From Anaerolineales bacterium (lineage in GTDB: Bacteria > Chloroflexota > Anaerolineae > Anaerolineales > UBA11579), in the NCBI GenBank assembly GCA_019637805.1, contig JAHBVB010000002.1, forward strand, positions 980,981 through 1,044,980: 64,000 nucleotides of DNA, written 5' to 3'. The notes below the pieces were generated by a model. The model did no database searches. It saw only the letters and a list, made by a program, of their open reading frames with translations, and was not told the DNA's origin. Shown here in pieces: positions 60,136 to 64,000 of this stretch. The translations under genes were made by a program, and so were the position numbers. Numbering within the stretch: the stretch's first letter is position 1; every line of letters begins with the position of its first letter.

Positions 60136-61164
60136 ATGAAGCACATGTTCTTCAATGATTATTCAGAGGGAGCCCACCCCAGGATCCTGCAACGTCTGGG
60201 GACCACCAACCTGCAGCAGATGACGGGCTATGGCGAAGACGAAGTATCCCTGGAAGCCCAGAAGCGCATCCAAAACGCCATCGGCAGCTCGGACGCTGCG
60301 GTTCATTTTGTCTCCGGCGGCACCCAGGCCAACTTACTCTGCCTGGCTTCGATGCTCAAACCCTATGAATCCGTGATCGCCCCTGTGACGGGGCACATCA
60401 ACGTACATGAAGCCGGCGCGGTCGAAGCCACCGGGCACCGCATCGAGGCCATCCCCACCCCAGACGGCAAGCTCCGCCCGGACAGGCTGGAGCCGCTGAT
60501 CGTGCGCCACGCTGACGAGCATATGACCAAACCTAAAGTGGTTTTTCTCTCCCACTCCACCGAAGTCGGCACGATTTATTCCAAACAAGAACTGGAAGCC
60601 CTCAGCCGGTTCTGCCATAGCCATGGCCTCTATCTATATCTGGACGGCGCTCGCTTGGGTTCAGCCCTTACCGCACCGCAGGCCGACCTGACCCTTGGCC
60701 ACATCGCCCAACTGACCGACATGTTTTACATCGGCGGCACCAAGAATGGCGCTTTGCTGGGCGAGGCCATCGTGATCAACAACCCGGCCCTCCAGCCGGA
60801 ATTTCGACGCCACATCAAACAGCGCGGCGGGTTGCTGGCTAAGGGACGCTCCATCGGCGTGCAATTCCTGGAGCTCTTCAGCGACGAGTTGTATTTTGAC
60901 CTCGCCCGGCACGCCAACCAAATGGCCCACCAGCTAGCTGCCGGCATCCAGGCCCTCGGCTTCAGCTTCCTCACCCCACCCGCCAGCAACCAGATCTTTC
61001 CGATCCTGCCCGATGCGCTGATTAAGCGCGTACAGGCTGATTACGGTTTCTATCTTTGGGAACCACAAGCGGACGGCCACTCCGCCGTCCGCCTGGTCAC
61101 CTCTTGGGCCACGCCCGAGAAAGCGGTGGACCAGTTCCTGGTGGATCTGAAACAATTGGCCTAG
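60136..61164 (+). CDS. Low-specificity threonine aldolase-type enzyme
   Basis: A 342-residue PLP enzyme cleaving threonine to glycine and acetaldehyde, or a related beta-hydroxy amino acid. It begins HMFFNDYSEGAHPRILQRLG; PLP contacts are SGGTQANLLCLASML, TGHINVHEAGAVEATGH, YLDGARLGSAL and the Schiff-base lysine in YIGGTKNGALLGEA. Acetaldehyde from this reaction could in principle feed the same acetyl-CoA route as the BMC, but the genes are 35 kb apart and no link is shown. Confidence 0.93.
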   Translation: MKHMFFNDYSEGAHPRILQRLGTTNLQQMTGYGEDEVSLEAQKRIQNAIGSSDAAVHFVSGGTQANLLCLASMLKPYESVIAPVTGHINVHEAGAVEATGHRIEAIPTPDGKLRPDRLEPLIVRHADEHMTKPKVVFLSHSTEVGTIYSKQELEALSRFCHSHGLYLYLDGARLGSALTAPQADLTLGHIAQLTDMFYIGGTKNGALLGEAIVINNPALQPEFRRHIKQRGGLLAKGRSIGVQFLELFSDELYFDLARHANQMAHQLAAGIQALGFSFLTPPASNQIFPILPDALIKRVQADYGFYLWEPQADGHSAVRLVTSWATPEKAVDQFLVDLKQLA

Positions 61165-61210
61165 CCGCGGCCAGATGCCGCAAGCCGGGAAAGGTGCGCT
61201 TCCAAACGAT

Positions 61211-61258
61211 TCGTCATTTTGCGAGGAGTACTTGCGGAGCAAGTGCGACAAAGCAATT
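61211..61258 (+). repeat. Dispersed repeat copy
   Basis: TCGTCATTTTGCGAGGAGTA, CTTGCGGAGCAAGTGCGAC, AAAGCAATTT. Nearly identical to the minus-strand copy at 6069-6114. It lies between convergent genes. Confidence 0.75.
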
Positions 61259-61280
61259 TATATGTTGGCAGAGCTTGCCG

Positions 61281-62000
61281 CTAAGAATCAGCTCGCAGCG
61301 GCCGCTTGCTGGGCATCCCCGGCCGGCGCGGGTACTTGGCCGGCGTTTCCGCCACTTTCTCTACTACTATCAGCCAGCGCTCCTCATCCAACCCAGGCAC
61401 CTCGGCGGGCAGTAGTTGCGCTGGGCCGCCGCCCAGCAGGCGGATGGCTTCCTGCGCCGCGGACAGTTCAGCGGCCGCTTCCCGGCCCTTTTGGGCCAGC
61501 ATGCGGCCGCCCACGCGCACCAAAGGCAGCAGGTACTCCGCCAACACCGGCAGCGGGGCCAGCGCCCGCGCCACGGCCCAGTCGTAAGCCGCGCGCTCAG
61601 CCGGCAGCTGTCCGGCCTCTTCCGCCCGGGCGGCCAGCACTTGCACATCCTTCAGGCGCAAAACTTGCACCATGTGCTCCAGGAACCCGGCCTTCTTGGC
61701 CGTGGCTTCGATCAGCGTCAGCGGCAGCCCCGGCTGCAGGATCTTGAGCGGCAGCCCCGGCAGCCCCGCCCCGGTCCCCACGTCGGCCAAACGGCCGGGG
61801 GCCGCGCCCAGCGCCAGCCAGCAGCTCAGCGAGTCGAGGAAATGGCGCGTGCGCACCTGCTCCAGCTCAGTGATCGTGGTCAGGTTGAAGCGCTGGTTCC
61901 AGGCCGCCAGCTCGGCGGCGTACTGGTCAAAGGCGGCCAGCTGCTCGTCGGTAACAGAGACGCCCAGCCAATCGTGTATCGTCTTGGCAAAATCCGGCAT
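61281..62000 (-). CDS. rsmG: 16S rRNA (guanine-527-N7) methyltransferase
   Basis: A 239-residue GidB/RsmG: YAAELAAWNQRFNLTTITEL, RHFLDSLSCWLAL, SAM motif ADVGTGAGLPGLPLKIL, TLIEATAKKAGFLEHMVQVL, WAVARALAPLPVLAEYLLPL. ATG at 62000 is chosen because a -10 TATAAT lies six bases upstream; a longer frame extends upstream but would include that promoter. Unlike in many genomes it is not next to mnmG. Confidence 0.95.
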   Translation of the reverse strand: MPDFAKTIHDWLGVSVTDEQLAAFDQYAAELAAWNQRFNLTTITELEQVRTRHFLDSLSCWLALGAAPGRLADVGTGAGLPGLPLKILQPGLPLTLIEATAKKAGFLEHMVQVLRLKDVQVLAARAEEAGQLPAERAAYDWAVARALAPLPVLAEYLLPLVRVGGRMLAQKGREAAAELSAAQEAIRLLGGGPAQLLPAEVPGLDEERWLIVVEKVAETPAKYPRRPGMPSKRPLRADS

Positions 62001-62006
62001 GATTGG

Positions 62007-62050
62007 ATTATACGGCCCGGTTGCGACCAGGCAGGCATTGAGGATATAGT
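62007..62050. promoter_or_regulatory. Divergent leaderless promoters for rsmG and C39-like/LysM genes
   Basis: Minus-strand TATAAT (62012-62007) is six bases before rsmG ATG 62000; plus-strand TATAGT (62045-62050) is nine bases before ATG 62060. Confidence 0.6.
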
Positions 62051-62059
62051 CACCATCGC

Positions 62060-63253
62060 ATGAAAGCTGTACTCGCCACCTTGTTTGCTGTGGCCGCTCT
62101 GCTGTGGCTGGTCCCCAGCCCCGTTGCGGCCCAGATCCCGGACCAGGCCTACATCTCGTCCTTTGTCGGCCGCGCCCAGACCTATTCACTCTCCTGTGAG
62201 TCGCGCTCGGCGGCGGACTGGGGCGCCTACTGGGGCGTGTACATTGACGAGACCGAGTTCCTCAACCGCCTGCCGCGCTCCGACGACCCCAACAAAGGCT
62301 TCGTCGGAGACGTCAACGGCCCCTGGGGCTACATTCCCCCGGCGGCCTACGGCGTGCACGCCGCCCCGGTAGCCGAACTGTTGCGCGAATATGGGTTGGA
62401 CGCGCAGGCCGAGACCGGCCTGCGCTGGGACGACCTGCGCGCCGAGATCGCCGCCGGGCGGCCCGCCATCGTCTGGGTCATCGGCACGGTCTGGGCCGGC
62501 ACCCCGCGCGATTACACCACCAAAGCCGGCGACACGGTCACGGTGGCCAACAACCAGCACAGCATGGTGCTCATCGGCTACGACGAGAGCCGCGTGCACC
62601 TGGTGGATGCCCTCACGGGCTATACCATCACGCATCCCCTGCAGAACTTCCTGGCCTCGTGGAGCGTGCTGGGCAATATGGCCGTGATTGGTGAGGGCAG
62701 CGGGCAGCTGCCCGCCGAGCGCCAGCCTAGCAATGCCAGCGGCAGCACGTACACTGTCCAGTCAGGCGACACGCTCAACCGGGTGGCCAATCGCTTCAAT
62801 CTCTACTGGCCGGACCTGGCCGCGCTAAACGGCATCAGCTACCCCTATCTGATCTATACCGGCCAGGTGCTGCTGCTCAGCGCTGACGCGCAAAGCGAAG
62901 AGCCCCTCGAGGAAAACGAACCGGACGTAGAAGAGCCGCAAACTTATACCGTGCAGCGCGGCGACTACTTGCTAAAGGTGGCTGAAACGCTGGAGCTGGA
63001 CTGGCTGGCCCTGGCGCGAGCCAATGGTTTGCTGCCGCCCTTTGACCTGCATGCCGGCGATGTGCTCCAGCTGCCCGAGGAGGACGCCGAATGGCCCGCC
63101 GCGCAACCGCCAGCCAGCTACACGGCGACCCGCAGCGAGAGCCTGGTGATGATCGCCCAGTTCTACGGTCTGGACTGGCTGCGTCTGGCCGGCCACAACA
63201 ACATCGCCTTCCCTTACCTGCTGGCCCCCGGCCAAAACATCACTTTGGATTAA
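62060..63253 (+). CDS. Secreted C39-like peptidase with three LysM domains
   Basis: A 397-residue exported protein. A signal peptide (AVLATLFAVAALLWLVPSPV) is followed by a papain-like/C39_2 domain with Cys46 (YSLSCESRSAADW), His167 (NNQHSMVLIGYDE) and Asp183 (HLVDALTG) as the likely catalytic set. LysM repeats follow at about 231-275 (YTVQSGDTLNRVANRFNLYW), 296-340 (YTVQRGDYLLKVAETLELDW) and 352-397 (YTATRSESLVMIAQFYGLDW), which bind peptidoglycan. A wall-associated cysteine peptidase is the likely role. A terminator follows. Confidence 0.87.
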   Translation: MKAVLATLFAVAALLWLVPSPVAAQIPDQAYISSFVGRAQTYSLSCESRSAADWGAYWGVYIDETEFLNRLPRSDDPNKGFVGDVNGPWGYIPPAAYGVHAAPVAELLREYGLDAQAETGLRWDDLRAEIAAGRPAIVWVIGTVWAGTPRDYTTKAGDTVTVANNQHSMVLIGYDESRVHLVDALTGYTITHPLQNFLASWSVLGNMAVIGEGSGQLPAERQPSNASGSTYTVQSGDTLNRVANRFNLYWPDLAALNGISYPYLIYTGQVLLLSADAQSEEPLEENEPDVEEPQTYTVQRGDYLLKVAETLELDWLALARANGLLPPFDLHAGDVLQLPEEDAEWPAAQPPASYTATRSESLVMIAQFYGLDWLRLAGHNNIAFPYLLAPGQNITLD

Positions 63254-63257
63254 ACAC

Positions 63258-63288
63258 AAAAAGCCCGGCTTCACCGGGCTTTTTTTGG
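63258..63288. terminator. Terminator of LysM peptidase and infA
   Basis: AAAAGCCCGG, loop CTTCA, CCGGGCTTTTTTT. T-tract on the plus strand and A-tract before it, so it can serve both convergent genes. Confidence 0.88.
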
Positions 63289-63298
63289 ATGTGTGGGT

Positions 63299-63553
63299 TT
63301 ACAGCCCCTCGGTGGGGGCGGGTGAACTGGCCTTGTTATAGCGATAGACGATGCGGCCGCGGTTCATGTCGTAGGGCGACATTTCCAATGTGACGCGGTC
63401 GCCCAGCAAAATACGGATATAGAAGCGGCGCATTTTGCCTGACAGGTAGGCCAATACCTTATGGCCGTTCTCCAATTCCACCTGGAACTGTGTTCCAGGC
63501 AAAGCTTCGATAACGGTTCCTTCAACTTTGATTGTGTCTTTTTCTTTTGCCAT
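63299..63553 (-). CDS. infA: Translation initiation factor IF-1
   Basis: An 84-residue IF-1 with the OB-fold signature [60 protein letters not shown]. It is about 12 residues longer than usual, with a tail [13 protein letters not shown] minus-strand TATAGT (63566-63561) lies seven bases before the ATG, the leaderless pattern. It stands alone rather than in a ribosomal-protein operon. Confidence 0.97.
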   Translation of the reverse strand: MAKEKDTIKVEGTVIEALPGTQFQVELENGHKVLAYLSGKMRRFYIRILLGDRVTLEMSPYDMNRGRIVYRYNKASSPAPTEGL

Positions 63554-63560
63554 TGGCTTA

Positions 63561-63626
63561 ACTATACCTTAAACACGGCCAAAGTATACCTGCCCAATCG
63601 GGCAGGCAGGCATCCGGCGGTATACT
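63561..63626. promoter_or_regulatory. Divergent leaderless promoters for infA and mutase
   Basis: Minus-strand TATAGT (63566-63561) is seven bases before infA ATG 63553; plus-strand TATACT (63621-63626) is six bases before ATG 63633. Confidence 0.55.
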
Positions 63627-63632
63627 CGCAGC

Positions 63633-64000
63633 ATGGCGGCAAAATCCCCCAAGAAATCGGGCAAATCGCGCTGGGAAGCGGACACTCTGCAGCCGGCGTT
63701 GGACAAGCACCCCGAACGCAAGCCGGCCTTCGAGACCACCAGCGGGCTGGCCCTGCCGCCGCTGCTGAGCGCCGAAGATCTGCCGCCAGACACCGACCTG
63801 GGCTACCCAGGCGAGTTCCCGTTCACGCGCGGCGTGCAGCCCAACATGTACCGGGGCCGTCTATGGACCATGCGCCAGTACGCCGGCTATTCCAGCGCAG
63901 CCGAATCCAACAAACGCTACCGCTACCTGCTGGAACAGGGCCAGTCCGGCCTCTCCGTGGCCTTTGACCTGCCCACCCAGATCGGCTACGATGCCGATGA
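63633..64000 (+). CDS. Methylmalonyl-CoA mutase large subunit, 3' truncated by window edge
   Basis: The first 122 residues of the large subunit of the B12-dependent mutase that converts methylmalonyl-CoA and succinyl-CoA. The N-terminus ([80 protein letters not shown]) is diagnostic. The B12-binding domain lies beyond the window. Together with the carboxylase operon at 51-55 kb it indicates the propionyl-CoA to succinyl-CoA pathway. Confidence 0.95.
   Translation, partial: MAAKSPKKSGKSRWEADTLQPALDKHPERKPAFETTSGLALPPLLSAEDLPPDTDLGYPGEFPFTRGVQPNMYRGRLWTMRQYAGYSSAAESNKRYRYLLEQGQSGLSVAFDLPTQIGYDAD

Overview
The window is a high-GC, gene-dense bacterial chromosome segment. It most resembles a Chloroflexota (Anaerolineae-type) genome. 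This is inferred from gene content and style: a DnaB-DnaD-helicase loader operon, c-di-AMP synthesis (cdaA-cdaR), LytR-CpsA-Psr and G5/3D cell-surface proteins, a Thr/Pro/Ser-rich secreted tail, V4R plus roadblock pairs, and no outer-membrane genes. No species can be named. Both ends cut genes: argS at the left and the methylmalonyl-CoA mutase large subunit at the right.

Layout. 1-3.4 kb: argS, a DDAH-like hydrolase, and a ribbon-helix-helix/MazF-like toxin-antitoxin pair beside dispersed repeats. 3.5-6.1 kb: an island with a RepA-like ATPase and an AT-rich coiled-coil protein of unknown function. 6.1-10.1 kb (minus): replication initiation (tandem-AAA helicase loader, DnaD, DnaB) and a bifunctional-nuclease-family protein. 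10.3-17.5 kb: an atypical response regulator, a DtxR repressor, phoU, a candidate small RNA, pfkA, a two-component pair, rpsD and tRNA-Glu. 17.7-25.5 kb (minus): lepB, then a complete bacterial microcompartment (BMC) operon.

The BMC operon runs GntR/UTRA regulator, RpiB-like isomerase, deoxyribose-phosphate aldolase, BMC-P, CoA-acylating aldehyde dehydrogenase, BMC-H, EutJ-like ATPase, BMC-T, an EutQ-N-terminus-like protein, BMC-P, BMC-P. The inferred chemistry is 2-deoxyribose-5-phosphate to glyceraldehyde-3-phosphate plus acetaldehyde, then acetaldehyde to acetyl-CoA inside a protein shell. It matches the sugar-phosphate-utilising (SPU) class of BMC loci, with several odd enzyme features described in the findings. 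This is the most interesting system in the window.

25.6-32.4 kb: DUF1328 protein, HlyIII, then the apparent operon kbl-like, coaE-GNAT fusion, cdaA, cdaR, der. 32.5-32.9 kb: three tRNAs (Ser, Ser, Arg). 33-42 kb: envelope proteins, surE, a glycosyltransferase, V4R and roadblock proteins, hutI, HD hydrolase, lipoprotein, inositol-phosphatase-family protein. 42-49 kb (minus): rsmA, a G5/3D protein and a cytochrome bc operon (Rieske, cytochrome b, two dihaem cytochromes c). 49-56 kb: oxidoreductase, small conserved proteins, a three-gene acyl-CoA carboxylase operon, CYTH protein. 56-64 kb: murI, rplS, PIG-L deacetylase, MoeB-rhodanese, threonine aldolase, rsmG, C39-like/LysM protein, infA, methylmalonyl-CoA mutase. 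The carboxylase and mutase together suggest propionyl-CoA conversion toward succinyl-CoA.

Two genome-wide habits show. Many genes have a TATAAT-like -10 box ending only 6-9 bases before the start codon and no Shine-Dalgarno, which predicts leaderless mRNAs. Minus-strand operons use TAATG/ATGA overlaps, which suggests translational coupling.
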